From NCBI GenBank assembly GCA_026545765.1, contig CM048842.1, forward strand, positions 17,386,667-17,450,666: a stretch of DNA of 64,000 bases, written 5' to 3'. Each line of letters begins with the position of its first letter. The stretch's first letter is position 1. A program made the position numbers and the translations under genes. Origin of the DNA: Plantago major (lineage: Eukaryota; Streptophyta; Magnoliopsida; Lamiales; Plantaginaceae). Below are positions 32,535 to 44,121 of the stretch, one piece after another. Below the pieces are notes generated by a model that was not told the origin of the DNA, searched no databases, and worked only from the letters and a program-made list of their open reading frames with translations.

Positions 32535-33955
32535 TGTTGGTCCAGATAACGGCAAAGTAAAAGACTAGAGGGGGGGGGGGTGAATAGTCTTTTAAAACTT
32601 TTGTCGATAAACACAGCTTCGTAAACAGGGTTTCTGATACTTAAATTTAGAGCGTGGAAGACTTTAAGATAGGTAAGTGCAGAAACAATAAGTATGTGTG
32701 TGTGCTTTCCTGAAATGTAAATACAGAAAGGTAAATGACACAGCAAGTATAGTGGTATCTGGAGGTGGCGTAATCCTCCAACTAATCCACTTCGGTCTTT
32801 CTGAGACCTAGAATTCACTAGAACAGATAATTGAGTTCACCTTACAATAATCCTATTCTAAGATTCCTAAACAAATGGTTCCCAACCAAATGTTCCCCCT
32901 GAGTTATTCCCCAGCTCCTAGAGGCAAGTACTTCCTCTACTCAGATAACCTTGGAGTTATTCCTTGATTTCCCAAATCAAGTACTTCCTCTACTCCACGC
33001 CTTGATGGTGTTGGTTATAAGGTTTGTCAGAGAGGCTTCTCGTATAACTTTTCAGTTATGTTTTCAGAGAGCCTAATAGAACAAGACTACTTAATACACT
33101 TGTTCAGTGGATGGCAATCTGCTCTTTACTGACCCAAGTAATTGATGTCCGTTCTGGAGAATGAGCTTCAGAAAAGGTATATGATAGTTCAACTCTTTCA
33201 CGAATAACAATCTCTTGTTAAGGTTCAGGACAACTTAGAACTACTAGTGATTCTTCGAGCAACAGAGAGCTTTCAGAAAGGGTAGTAGTGTGCTTGAGAG
33301 AATACTTTGCTTGATGGTAAGTTTGCAAGATAGAGCGTTCTAAGGTGTGTATTTCTCAGCATCTAAGTGTGTGATATATATAGATGAATCTGAGAGTTGT
33401 TGGAATGATATCCGTTAGACACAATTCAAATTCAGTCCATACTTATCTTGAAATGAGTACTCAAAAGTCCTTGTCTTATGTCTCAGAGAGGATCGGCTTC
33501 AGTTTTTCTGCCGATGCAATTAATGCACTTGTACTATTTCTTGTCCTGTAGTCTTCAACGGATACATGAGCCTTTCTGATGGCTTGAATGCTCCATACTC
33601 ATGATGTCATGTGTCCAGAATCATATTTAAAAAGTAAGTAAATACACTTAAGAAAGGATTAAGGACATAGTCTTTCTAAGTTAGACTAAACCTTGATATC
33701 TTCATAAATCTTGTGCAATCTTCAGTTTTCTAATCTTCAGAAAAGCTCCATTGCTAGGATTGATCTTTCATGGTCTTCTGGAAATAAAAATTACACTCAG
33801 AGACCTATAATCCTAATACAAGATTTACTAGACTAATCATACTCAATGATTTCCTCTTTTACAATGTTCAAGTGAACCAAGAATACTTAATCACCTTTCT
33901 GGCTAAGATAAGAACATGTGATGAGTGATCAAAATACTAACATATATTCCTAACA
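32535..33955 (-). mobile_element. Element C 5' LTR
   Basis: A 1421-bp LTR; minus strand TGTTAGGAATATATG ... CTGGACCAACA. A TATATATA motif is near 33374. It pairs with 2416-3832. Differences include GGACTGTGC (3' copy) against GGATCGGC here, again a CTG-to-CG type change. Confidence 0.93.
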
Positions 33956-34508
33956 AAATGGTTACTGGATACTGGAACTCAAGCACTTTCTAGTAAATGG
34001 AGGAGAATTTCCAGTAACCATCCATGAGCAACTTCAAGCATGGAGAATGGACAAGCCAATCCTCATCAACCCTGATCATATCAAAAACTGGTTGGACTTT
34101 GAAGTCTGAACCAGAATAAAAGCTATGAGGAAAGATCTGGCTGAAGAATGTCCTTATGGAAAACCTTATGATGTGCACAGAATCCCTAAGCTAACTGGGA
34201 CAGGAACCAGACCAAGGTTTGCTGTGGAACCCTATGAATCATTCTACATGACAGACGATCAATTCAATGGTGACATAAGATATCTGAAGATCATTTATGA
34301 ATACTTCAAACTCCCAGATATCAGAATTGAGCATGCCTGAAAATGGGAAAAGTTTATGTGTGTCAAACACTTTGCTCAGAAGAATCCCACCAAATCTTAT
34401 AAAGATGTCTGCACTTTTGCAAGAGACACTGAGATGTTAGTCAGTACCTAGCTCTATGACTACTCAGACGACATAAGAAGATTTGGAGATAGGGAATTTC
34501 CAGATTGA
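33956..34508 (+). pseudogene. Element D third ORF, 3' end
   Basis: Right of the AAATG duplication the D frame resumes at the glycine of the RNG-YWILEL motif. It continues through IKNWLDFEV, YGKPYDVHRIPKLTGTG, AVEPYESFYMTDDQFNGD and DIRIEHA to a final FGDREFPD stop. Three in-frame stops are visible (near 34109, 34339 and 34448). This is the conserved C-terminal domain also seen at 23760-24342 (B), 4266-5000 (C) and 61753-62346 (E). Confidence 0.85.
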
Positions 34509-34859
34509 TCCATAGACTTGCTGAAGACTTGAAGACTAGTTAAACAGAATGTTCACTTGGAGCTTGGTTACTCCTGTTGTTCTTTTAACTAAGTATTTTG
34601 TATCTTGCTGACTGTACTTTAATTGTCTTATCCTTGTAAAAGTTATCTATGTTTTGTACTTGTAATTTTATTTGATGAACCTACTCACAGATATCATTCT
34701 ATTAAAGTTAAGTTGTCAGCAAAGATCACAGTGATTTGGTTGATGTTTACTTTCTGCACTTAATTAATTAATTGAAAAGATCATAAGAAATGATTAGTGT
34801 TGGATTGTTTACTCATCCAGATTGTAATATGTCTTCCAGATAGTCATGGTTGACTTATC
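34509..34859 (+). other. Element D 3' untranslated spacer
   Basis: AT-rich spacer homologous to the other Sirevirus copies, ending with GATAGTCATGGTTGACTTATC before the PPT. I see no ORF. Confidence 0.6.
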
Positions 34860-34874
34860 AAAAAGGGGGAAATT
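34860..34874 (+). promoter_or_regulatory. Element D polypurine tract
   Basis: AAAAAGGGGGAAATT abuts the LTR start TGTTAGGAATATATG. Confidence 0.9.
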
Positions 34875-36337
34875 TGTTAGGAATATATGTTTAGATTTTG
34901 ATCAGTAACCCCAATGACTTATCTTAGTTCATAAAGGTAACTAGTACTTTTAGTTTACTTGAACATTGTAAAAGAGGAAGCTTACTGAGTATGTTAGTCT
35001 AGCAAATCTTGTATAGGATGTTAGGTCTCTAAATGTAATTTTTGTATCTTTGAAGAAGACCAAGATGAAAGAATCCAGCAGAAGAACTCAATTTTGGACG
35101 ATCAAGAAACTACACAAGATTGCTGAAGACTAAGGAGAAATGTCTCCACAGATACCTATTCCCAGATACCTTAAAGAAACAAGTGTTTTCAACAAACAAA
35201 GTTTCCCAACAAGATATCTGAGAGGTAAAGGTCACTGAGAAAGGAGAGTGCCAAGGCTCAGATACCTTGCACCTATTCGTTAAGACTACATGACAAAAAT
35301 AGTACAGTGCATTAAATGCGCAGACATCAATGTCTGAACAAAAGAGGAAATCTCTGAAAAGAGACAAAGCTGTCTACAGTACTATTTACAGATATCAATA
35401 GTTTGAATTTCAAATGAAGCCTAACGGATACTATTCAAACGACTTGAAATTCAACTATAAATATCACCACTTAGAATGCTTGAAAGACACATGCACCTTG
35501 AACTACACTGATCATAGAACTTACTCAACATACAAGCCTTCTACCTACTTACTCTCAAGCTTACTATTGCGACTAATGCTCTTGATATCTAAGTAGCACG
35601 AAAGTGTCCTGATCCTTAACAAGCATGGTTTATTGTGAAATAGTTGAGCTAAAGATTAAGTTGCGACTGATATCTGAGACTCATTCTCTTGAACATACAA
35701 CAAAGACTTGGGTCAATAATGAACAACTTCCCATACCACTGAGATGAGTATTAAGGAAGATTGATTCTCAAAGCTATCTGAGATAACTGTAAAAGTTATA
35801 AAGAAGCTTATCTGACAAACTACCATAACCAAAACACCACACAAGGCGTTGAGCACAGGAAGTACTTAGTTTGGGAAACTAAGGAATAGCTCTAAAAGGT
35901 TACTGAGTAGAGGAAGTACTTAGTTGGGAAAACTAGGAAATAACTCAGGGGGAACATTTGGTTGGGAACCTAGTGTTAAAGGGATCAAGATATAGGATTT
36001 TGTAAGGAGAACTCAATATCTTATCTTAGTGAATTCAAGTCCTGAGAAAGGGCGAGTGGATTAGTTGAGGGATTACGCCACCCTCAGATACCACTATAAA
36101 GCTTTGTGTTATTTACTTACTGCACTTTACTTATTGCTTTATCTACTTGCTGAGTATTTACACACTTATAGCTTGCTGAGCACGTGCACTTGTCTGAAAA
36201 GACTTCCGCTCTCTGAATATAAGTATCAGATACCTTCACAGATATCTGAGAAACTATTTTATTGTCAGAAGTTTGAAAAGTCTATTCACCCCCCCCCCCC
36301 CCCCCAGTCTTTTACCTTGTCGTTATCTGGACCAACA
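34875..36337 (+). mobile_element. Element D 3' LTR
   Basis: A 1463-bp LTR from TGTTAGGAATATATG to TTATCTGGACCAACA. TATA box at 35456-35463, CAGATATCTG at 36239-36248, long C-run near 36290-36305. GACAG (36338-36342) should be one half of its target-site duplication; the partner lies outside the window. Confidence 0.92.
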
Positions 36338-36559
36338 GACAGATACTCCCCTTTCGGGATGTGCTTCCATGCTGGTTAATTTAACTCCTCCTCCGCATAT
36401 CATCTTTGTCTCCCAACTGTGCATTGCTCCCGAGCCCCACAAGGAGTTTATTCATCTTGCGATGGGTATCCTCCTTCATTCTTCCATGGTACCTAGGTTC
36501 AAAAGTGTGTGAGATAGCATGTTTGGAGTGAAATCAGGACTATGGCTTACATGCAAATC

Positions 36560-38002
36560 TCATGGGGTCTTCCTAAACCCATGCAAATCCCATGTTAAAA
36601 GCGAGACCAAAAACATCAATTGTTTGAGGGTAATAACTTGTACACACCCATGGAACAGTTCCCTGCACAATTCATAGGCCTCGAAGTGAGGCCCAAAAGC
36701 CAGGTTATGGGTTGTACGAGAAAACCGTAGGAAAACCAATATTGCTCCTCGTCGAGCTTGTGGTAATTCTTCATCCACGCAGGGATGGGTTCCCTTAGTC
36801 AACGATTGGGAAAACGGTCTTTTCTCCAATATTGGGGCAACACCCAATGTTGTATGTTCCCTTCGCGTCCGAGGTAACCGCAAGTAGACATACTTTGGCC
36901 ACCAAGTCAAGCCATATGAGGAGGTGAACGAGTGCAGCATCGTATAGTTTCTACTCGGCTGGAAATGATAGAAATGTTTGTTGGCCGGACTGAAGGATAC
37001 TGTGAAATCCTGAAAGACGTTTTTAGGCATGCACGGCTCACCTTCCATCTTCGTTATTATGAAAAACACAGAGAGTAGTCCGAGAGCATTCGGCAGGAGT
37101 TGCGTAGGGCTCATCCCGAGATGAACTAGTATCGAGCGGATTTCATCTCTGATTGGCACCCTGAAGCCAGATTCGATGGCCGCCAGATGGATACATATGC
37201 ATCCCTCGGGACAGTTGTACATCGTCTGCCATGGACTTGAGATAATTCTCTCAAGATCAGAGGGGATCTTGAAATGATGACAGATGCTTGGTATTTCCTC
37301 TTTCTTCACGGATGAGGGAATGGTTGGAATTTCTCCGGCAGGATCTATCTTGTAGCTCGGATTGAATTGTCTCGCCGGAATCACGAAGTGACCCTCTTCC
37401 GAAGGATGGCTTGTCGGCTCACTATGCTCAACAAAGACGTGAGGCGGAAATAGGTAGGCTAAGATCTCGTCCGAGCAAACATTAGCCTCCCCCTGCTTTC
37501 CCCGCGAAGATGCCTTCCGACGGCCACCCTTCTTCGTCGCAGCCGGCTCTTCGTCCTCATCAGCCGAATCTTCATCCTTCACTTCTTATTTTCTATCTCC
37601 ATTATCAAAGGACTCGTACACTATGTTTTCTTCGGGATTTTTCTCCTCTAAAACAATTTCCTCCTTGTCATCACTGGAAATTACTACTGCCCCCTTACCT
37701 TTCTCCTCGCGCGTCAACCTCAACTGGACGGAAGATCCAGCACCAAGCTCACCCGCACTAGTGCCTTGTATATTATCTACACAAACGAAAAAGGGGGCAG
37801 GAGAAGCTGGAATGTAGGTAAAACACCGATACGACTTTCCAACAGCAGCAGTAGCCTCGGATTCCACCTCCTCTACCTGCTCCGGCTCGTCAATCTGCTG
37901 AAGCAGAGCATCCAGAGAGTCCGGTGGAGGGGATTCACGAGGGCCACTACTACCGTACTCTCGCGCTTCGGATTCGTACTCGCTTTTGCTTTGAGAAGAC
38001 AT
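36560..38002 (-). pseudogene. Antisense ORF, 'putative gypsy type transposon' domain
   Basis: A single 481-codon frame with one TAA at 37586-37588. The N-terminal third is low-complexity and acidic (SDDKEEIVLEEKNPEEN; later DEDSADEDEEP). The C-terminal part has the pattern CICIHLAAIESGFRVPIRDE followed by LHLG-like and PNALGLLSVFFII segments. This resembles the plant family named 'putative gypsy type transposon' (Transposase_28); that is from motif memory, not a search. Function unknown. It lies antisense to the LTR at 38700-39255, as expected for an accessory ORF of a Tat-like element. Confidence 0.7.
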
Positions 38003-38682
38003 TTTCCAAGAAAAAGGAAAATAATTTCATTATGTATGGAATACTAACCTACGGAAGAAAAGTTCATACTATAAGAAAATAAACGAGCTACGAGCAGCGC
38101 TTAACGAGAAGAAGTAGAAAACAGGAAACAGAGAGCAAAGCCTACCAGTACAATTCCGAGGAAAAGACTTCCGAGGGTATTACCTTGTTAAAAAGTTGCA
38201 GAAAATGAATCGCTCTTCGCTGCAAGTTTGATTTTTCTCTCGCTCATCCGAAGGGAAGGGTTTGATCGTCAGTAAGAAAAGTGAATAAATTTGAGAACGT
38301 AAACCCCTTATTATTGGGAGGTAAATGGCCCTTCACCTTCCAAAAGGGAGAATTGCACAATGGTCCCTCTCCTTTTCATCTTCAATGCCTCAGCCCCAAC
38401 ATAAAATTCAAAATTTGAATTTCCCGCCAAAAATTAAAAAAACAACAGAAATACAGATATTGCTCATCGGTCTTCTCGGTTCCCACGTCACCTAGCTTCT
38501 CCTCGTACAAAGGTTTGTTTCCTCGAACCTTATTTCTTTTCGGGGGAGGAGAGATGGCCAAGGATGATATTTCGCCTCGAAGATTGTTGCCCTAGCCTCA
38601 AAGAGATTGTCCTCGAAAAAATTCGAACTGTCATAAAGAAACCTTGAAAGTTCTTACTTATTGCTCTACGACGAGATAACTA
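38003..38682. other. Non-coding stretch of element I before its PPT
   Basis: About 680 nt without a convincing ORF. It is probably 5' leader of the antisense ORF and 3' untranslated region of the sense element. Confidence 0.4.
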
Positions 38683-38699
38683 ATAACTTGGGGGACATA

Positions 38700-39255
38700 T
38701 GATAGGGTGTATTCTGGCACGATGTAAAGACTCTGACTGAGGAAGTTCCCTACGAGGCAAAAGATTGTATTCCCCTCAAATTCACTATTCCATCCAAGGG
38801 TAATTACTTTCACCATCTACTACATTTTAAGTCGACAAAGTTTCCTTCGAGGGGAACTCAATGCCTACGAGGGCAACTACAAGGGGACCACTGACAGGTG
38901 GCGAGATCTGACAGGGAGACAAGATCCCTTAATCAAGGAGGCTTGTCCCCTCCTGAAATCTATAAATATAGGGCTACCCCCTCACATTTATGGTAAGCAT
39001 TCATTATCTCATCTACCCCTGCTCCCGAGCTCTGAGGCAAACAACCTCCAGCTCTTTAGTTTAGTCTACCACCGACTTGTCTAGGGCAAGTCGGTTAAAG
39101 AGGGCTAACCCCTTTTCTTTGTCATTCATGGAATTATCCGAAGGGAATTGCTGCAGGGGGTGGATCACTTGAGAATACCATTGAGACTTAATTACCATCA
39201 TATATATACCTCTACGAGGAGACCGGATCCGAGGGCAACAATACCTTATCTTACA
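38700..39255 (+). mobile_element. Putative 3' LTR of element I
   Basis: It starts TGATAGGGTG right after a purine-rich TTGGGGGACA and ends ...ATCTTACA. It contains TATAAATA at 38961-38968 with a plausible downstream transcript start. There is no second LTR in the window, so the borders are provisional. Confidence 0.5.
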
Positions 39256-39298
39256 CTTTACGTGGGGACTTAATTAGTGCCAAAAATATACATCTTCA

Positions 39299-39343
<45 letters not shown>

Positions 39344-39344
39344 T
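39299..39344 (+). repeat. (ATT)n microsatellite
   Basis: About 15 consecutive ATT/TTA units directly follow the LTR candidate. Confidence 0.95.
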
Positions 39345-39738
39345 ATTCATTATTCCATTTGGGATCCAAAATTCCAATTGGGATGTAAAATCAATCTCAA
39401 TCCCGTCCCAGAATTATATTTGAGAATCCGGGAATTTTCCTAATTGGGATATGGATTTTCCCAATATCCCATACCAAACCCTCACCCAACATAAACCTCA
39501 GCTATGAAAATATGATGTTCCTTATGAATTTTCTTCCAAGACTACTGGGGAGGGGAACTGGTTCATTATGAATCGAACCAACAACTCCTATCGATCTAAT
39601 CCGCTTCAGTTCGTGGTGCCAACGGATGTAGTAAGCATCGGATACACTTCAACATTGTGTCTTGTAGTCAACTTATAAGTATTCCTCCAATTTGTCATAA
39701 TTGCGGACGGGTATAGTATATATAATTATATACAACAC

Positions 39739-40067
39739 TATACTTGCTTCGCAACAAGTAATCTACTACTCCAAGGAGACTATAAGTATCAGATTTAGAA
39801 CAAATTCATATTCATATATGATGAACTTCATGATTTTGAGGAGATGGGTATTAAAATTAAACCTCGAATTAAAGTTAAATAATAAAATAAGAAAAGAAAA
39901 GGAAACAAACGTCACCTGAGAGATTCAAACTCTCGCGAGAAACCCCATGTACTTAGCGGGCACACGCCTTAACCACTCGGCCAAAGCGACAATTGTTAAT
40001 GCTCATTAGTATATCAATGTATACTTCACTATATACTTGCTCCGCAACAAGCAATCTACTACTCCAA
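39739..40067 (+). repeat. 36-bp direct repeats bracketing the tRNA-derived segment
   Basis: 39739-39774 and 40032-40067 match at 34 of 36 positions (TATACTTGCT...CTACTACTCCAA). They bracket the tRNA-Ser pseudogene and its 3' flank, so this is either a local duplication or the footprint of an insertion. Confidence 0.8.
39911..39990 (-). pseudogene. tRNA-Ser(GCT)-derived pseudogene, copy 1
   Basis: The minus strand starts GTCGCTTTGGCCGAGTGG and ends ATCTCTCAGGTGAC; the acceptor stem still pairs. The anticodon loop reads CCGCTAA: anticodon GCT with C instead of the invariant T at position 33. The T loop reads TTTGAAT, losing C56. These changes argue against function. At 80 nt it is slightly short for a serine tRNA. 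Confidence 0.8.
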
Positions 40068-41362
40068 TGAGTACTAGTATAGGACATTATACCACATTTG
40101 AGAACACCACAATCATTGTTACACATCTCTCCACTTGTTTATAGTCTATTGTTTATTTTAAGAAGCACTTACCAAATTTAGCATCATCACAACTGACGCG
40201 CTTGGGAAATCAATAATCGTTATATTCCAACTTTTTCCAAACGCTCATAAAGATTTAAATTTATATTAGTCGGAAGCCTACAATTCCACACATTCACGAT
40301 TAATATTAGATGGTTGCTTTTGAATTTAAGTCGTAATCTAGCATGCAGGATTGTATATAATTGTGAAACGTAAATAAACGGGTTTTGTAATCAATGCTAA
40401 AAAAGTGTGAAGTTCCCCGACCTAGCTCTTACTGTGCCACCCCCAACTACTTATTAAATAAACTACATACTAGCCGTCTACATGCAGTAAGGATACATGC
40501 ACAAGATCAAGGCGCAGTCGAACAAGGAACCCTCAGCGTATACCAACAATGTGTTGTGTCACTCAACACACTATCTCGCTATATGGATAGGAACATGAGT
40601 ACGTAATACCTAAACCAAGTCGCAGTTAGTAAAGGTACCACACGTAAAGCCATCAAACGAATAGAGAAATCTAGTACGGATTGCGTCTATAAACTAATTC
40701 ATTAATATATCACAGTATATAAATAAGTAGCACAGCAGAGTTTCGGTGGTTCGCCTTTACTAAATAGTTTAGCTACTCATAACGTAAATCGAATACATCA
40801 CTAATAAATAAAAGTACAGAACGGATTGCTTAGTCTTGATGTTCTTGACGGCTAGGGTTTCTTCTTCTTCTCTGCTAACGGCCAAGGATTCGATGTTTTG
40901 AGGTTCCAATTTCCCGGGGACTGGTTCTCCCTCAAAAGAGTTGTTCTTAATGTGGTGTGTGAATTATGATACATAAGGTGCTCTTTTATAGTGGAGGGGG
41001 CGGCCAAAACCGACCATGATGATTATAGAAGTTTAGGATGACAGGTCAGGCTATCTGACGAACTTCCGCTATTTCAAAACGAGCAGCTGCAGGGTGACTG
41101 TGGTTCCTGTACGCACTCAGTCGACTTCGCCAGATGTTTGCTGCTTCGTCTTCCGGACTATTTTTTGACTTTGAAACTTCGTTATCTTGGAAAGTGGTCT
41201 TCTACAAAGTTTTAGCATTTTGAATAAACTTCGCAACAGTAGTCATGTGACTCGATTGGACTCATCAAACTCCTTGTTTGTTTAAATCATCGTATTTCCC
41301 TATTTTTCTCGATTTGGCATAAATATAGCGCTTTGGCACCAGAATTCGTGTACTTTCTTGAA

Positions 41363-41367
41363 AATAC
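41363..41367. other. Target-site duplication of element G (left copy)
   Basis: AATAC, repeated at 54649-54653. Confidence 0.85.
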
Positions 41368-42604
41368 TGATGGCTCATAAACTAATACTTATATTAACAC
41401 AAGTAGAAAAAACGAGTGTTATAAACAGGCAATGCTTAAACCACAGGGTTGTTCTCTCGAGGAATTAATTAGCTAGTTCTATAGAATAGACTTGCTTCTG
41501 TTGGTTGTTAAAAGTGTGTTTGGATAGTGATACTTCAGTCCTAAGACAATTCTAGCATGCACAAGACAAAGTAAAACCCTAGGTCATGCAATTCTACTAA
41601 CAACGAAGCTAATTAACCCTTTCAAAAGTGTGCTTATACGATACGAACCAGTTAAGGATGCACTATACGCAGCTCATCGCTCTTGCTATTACGAGCATAA
41701 CCAAAGAAGGATATAAGTACGGATAATCTACACTTGGTTGCTTATGTGATACGAACCAATTAAGGATGCACTATATACAGCTCACAAACAAACATGCAAT
41801 TATACGAATACTATCTAGTTAATGGTAGATAAGTCGTAAATCACAACCGATACATCAAGATTCGGTAATCAGATGTAGCAACCTGGCACGTACAAAGTAA
41901 ATATTAATTGTACGATTGATACATGGATACGTCAGTGATAAGGGACCGTCTGAAAGGAATAATGCTTCAATTGAAAGAGAGATTGAATCTCTAAGAGTGT
42001 TTACAATGCTTGAAATGAAAGAGATTAAACACTAGGAAAGTCTAAAGATGTTTAGAGAATGCTAAAGTATATCTAATACTAATTACGAAATGCCCCATTT
42101 ATAGAACCAAGGGAGTAGAATTCAAAATCATGGGAAAAAACTGCCAGAAACGTGGTTTGAATATTTTTCGCTCAATGTTCGCCGCGGTGAGCCTCTGGGT
42201 TCTCTGTAGCTCCCCGTGGTCTGGTCAGTTCTGTGATTGTTCTGTCCATCTAGACCGCACTGAGCTGCTGTGTTGCTGGAGCTCACCGCCGTGAGCCACC
42301 CATTCGGAGACCTTCCAGTTTTCCCACTTCTTCCTATTTTTACTCCCTTTTCTCGACCTCCTTGTCACCTCCTTGGAGTAGTGGCCCACTACTAGCTTTA
42401 GTGTACTTCTAGAAGCTTGAATAAGCTTCGATTTTGCATACTCTCCTCCAATTCCTTGCCTTTTACGTAAAAACACCTAAAAAAACAAAAACACACAAAA
42501 TACCCAAACGTAAAAATGCACTAAAACACTATAAAAAATACTAAAGGACATAACAAAATACGGTTAAAAAAAACTAAATGAGTCGTTAAAATATCGACTT
42601 ATCA
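41368..42604 (-). mobile_element. Element G 3' LTR
   Basis: A 1237-bp LTR running on + from TGATGGCTCATAAAC to CGACTTATCA. It pairs with 52360-54648 once insert J is removed. Near 42178-42300 it carries two GCTCACCGCGGTGAGC-like palindromes. Confidence 0.88.
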
Positions 42605-42620
42605 AACTCCCTAAACTGAA
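42605..42620 (-). promoter_or_regulatory. Element G polypurine tract candidate
   Basis: The minus strand reads GTTTAGGGAGTT immediately before the LTR. It is purine-rich but weak. Confidence 0.45.
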
Positions 42621-43231
42621 CCTTTGCTCGCCCTCGATCAAACAAAACTCTAAAAAGGGTCCTAGGAAAGAAAAAAACACATAGACACGACACAACACAG
42701 AAGAGTTCGTTCAACAAGCTACCGGAACAACTAATGCAAGACTCAAGCCTAAAAATGATGTAAACTTGTATCCCCTCTAACATTAGCAAGTATCTTAGCA
42801 AAGATCACAATCTTCCATTTCACAAGTAAATAAAACTTCGACTTACCTTAGCAGTCCCTCACAAGGAGAATATAAGTGCAACTCAAGTCTCTCTTTTGGA
42901 AGTGTCCAATAAATAAAGGTAATCGCTCAAGACTTAACATAGGAGGGTGACAACAAATGTCACAAAACTGCCACTAATATTACATTCTTTTGCACTCAAT
43001 TCAAACGAATCAGAAAGGACTTTTAGTGAAATGGTCAAAATCAATATATAAAAGAAGAATAGATGTCGTCCTTGTGCTTTGCTATTATTTTATTTTTTCT
43101 TGTGCTTTGTTCTTTTTGCATAGATTTTCATATTTTTTTCATTTTTTCATTTTTTTATCTCAATTTTGCAAGTGTATCCCAATAGGTTGCTCAAGATCCG
43201 CACTTTTGTGCGTGTCGGTTTGGAGTACACC

Positions 43232-43470
43232 CCATCAACCCTCACAACATACGAGCACCGCCCTCACATTGGTTTATAGGTAGTATTTGGCATGCAATTA
43301 GAGAACACAACCATCAACCCTCACAGCATACGCACAATCAGCCTCGCGTTGATTGATAGGTAGTATTTGGCATGCAATTTGAGAACACAACCATCAACCC
43401 TCACAGCATACGCACAATCATCCTCGCGTTGGTTTATAGGTAGTATTTGAAAATGCCCAACACGATCTCA
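43232..43470 (+). repeat. ~80-bp tandem repeat in element G
   Basis: Three units begin at about 43232, 43311 and 43391 with CCATCAACCCTCACA and contain GGTAGTATTTGGCATGCAAT. The last is truncated. Confidence 0.9.
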
Positions 43471-44033
43471 AACGATCACAAGGATCCTGGAAAAACACCT
43501 CGAGATTTTTTTTTTCGAACGACAGCGAGCAATACAAAGCAAGTTTTTAAAATCGACCATATGCTCAAAATATAGAGTGTAGTGAGCCTGAGTATGAATT
43601 AACAAGTATCCTTCTCCCCGAACCTGTTCCTTGTAACGGGTTTGGGAATCGAGATAACAAGTTGAAATGTCGTTCGTCATACTCGTTTTAAAAAGAGTGC
43701 ACATGTATATGATGTGGCACAAGGATTTCCCTTGCTCATCCTACTAGAATCACACATTTGCCGGTACAACATTTTTTCATCGGCTCAAGGCTTCTCACCG
43801 GCTTTTTGACTACTAGAATAGGAAGACTTTCTATTTACAAGTGAAACGGACTAGAGTGATTTTCGAAAATTCCTTAATACTAGTTAAAGGCCATCTAAGA
43901 TCACATCAGTAAAAGGCTTATCAATTGCAGTAGATAACCGACTTCAAAAGAACTCAAACTCAAAAAAAAAAAAAAAAATTGAAATAGGCCAAAAAATTAG
44001 GCCAAAATACGACTCACGCACAACTACGCAAAC

Positions 44034-44121
44034 GTGGCTAACATACCACCCCACATAATCACAAGAGTGGCTAACATACCACCCCACATAATCACAAGAG
44101 TGGCTAACATACCACTCAACA
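44034..44121 (+). repeat. 33-bp tandem repeat in element G
   Basis: GTGGCTAACATACCACCCCA... starts at 44034, 44067 and 44100; the last unit is partial. Confidence 0.92.

Larger units (their letters stand above)
2416..33955 (-). mobile_element. Element C: complete Sirevirus-like Ty1/copia element, carrying element B inside
   Basis: Read on the minus strand, C has 5' LTR (33955-32535), PBS, gag, pol, spacer, third ORF, PPT and 3' LTR (3832-2416), with TSD AAATG on both sides. Element B (10257-26422 plus one GTGTT) interrupts the spacer between pol and the third ORF. Without B, C is about 15.4 kb. The parts on the two sides of B share strand and order and are joined by B's own TSD, so they belong to one element. 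Confidence 0.92.
1..36337 (+). mobile_element. Element D: Sirevirus-like Ty1/copia, 3' part, split by element C
   Basis: Only two pieces are D's own sequence: 1-2415 (third ORF from exon 5 onward) and 33956-36337 (end of the third ORF, PPT, 3' LTR). Everything between is element C. Removing C with one copy of the AAATG duplication joins D's third-ORF frame across the gap. The 5' LTR, gag and pol lie left of the window. D's LTR and third ORF resemble those of C more than those of B and E, so C and D form one subfamily. D is the oldest layer of the nest. Confidence 0.9.
36343..39255 (+). mobile_element. 3' remnant of a Tat-like Ty3/gypsy element (element I)
   Basis: The sequence after D contains an antisense ORF (36560-38002), a non-coding stretch, a PPT-like AACTTGGGGGACA (38686-38697) and a + strand LTR candidate (38700-39255). 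Extra antisense ORFs between pol and the 3' LTR are known in plant Tat-lineage Ty3/gypsy elements. D apparently inserted into this element, so the 5' part would lie left of the window. No pol is visible here, hence only moderate confidence. Confidence 0.55.
39256..41362. other. Spacer without recognised genes
   Basis: About 2.1 kb of AT-rich DNA holding the microsatellite, a tRNA-Ser pseudogene and a pair of 36-bp direct repeats. Repeated GGGAT/ATCCC words at 39360-39470 hint at an old inverted-repeat transposon, but I could not define ends. I see no protein-coding gene. Confidence 0.5.

Noticed and set aside
39360-39480. MITE with GGGATAT...ATATCCC ends
   Set aside because: Suggestive inverted words, but no terminal inverted repeat pair with a target duplication could be defined.
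39911-39990. Functional tRNA-Ser gene
   Set aside because: The universally conserved T33 and C56 are changed, and copy 2 has a changed anticodon and a mismatched acceptor stem.
43228-43470. CRISPR-like array
   Set aside because: Three adjoining ~80-bp units without spacers, in a plant retroelement: a plain tandem repeat.
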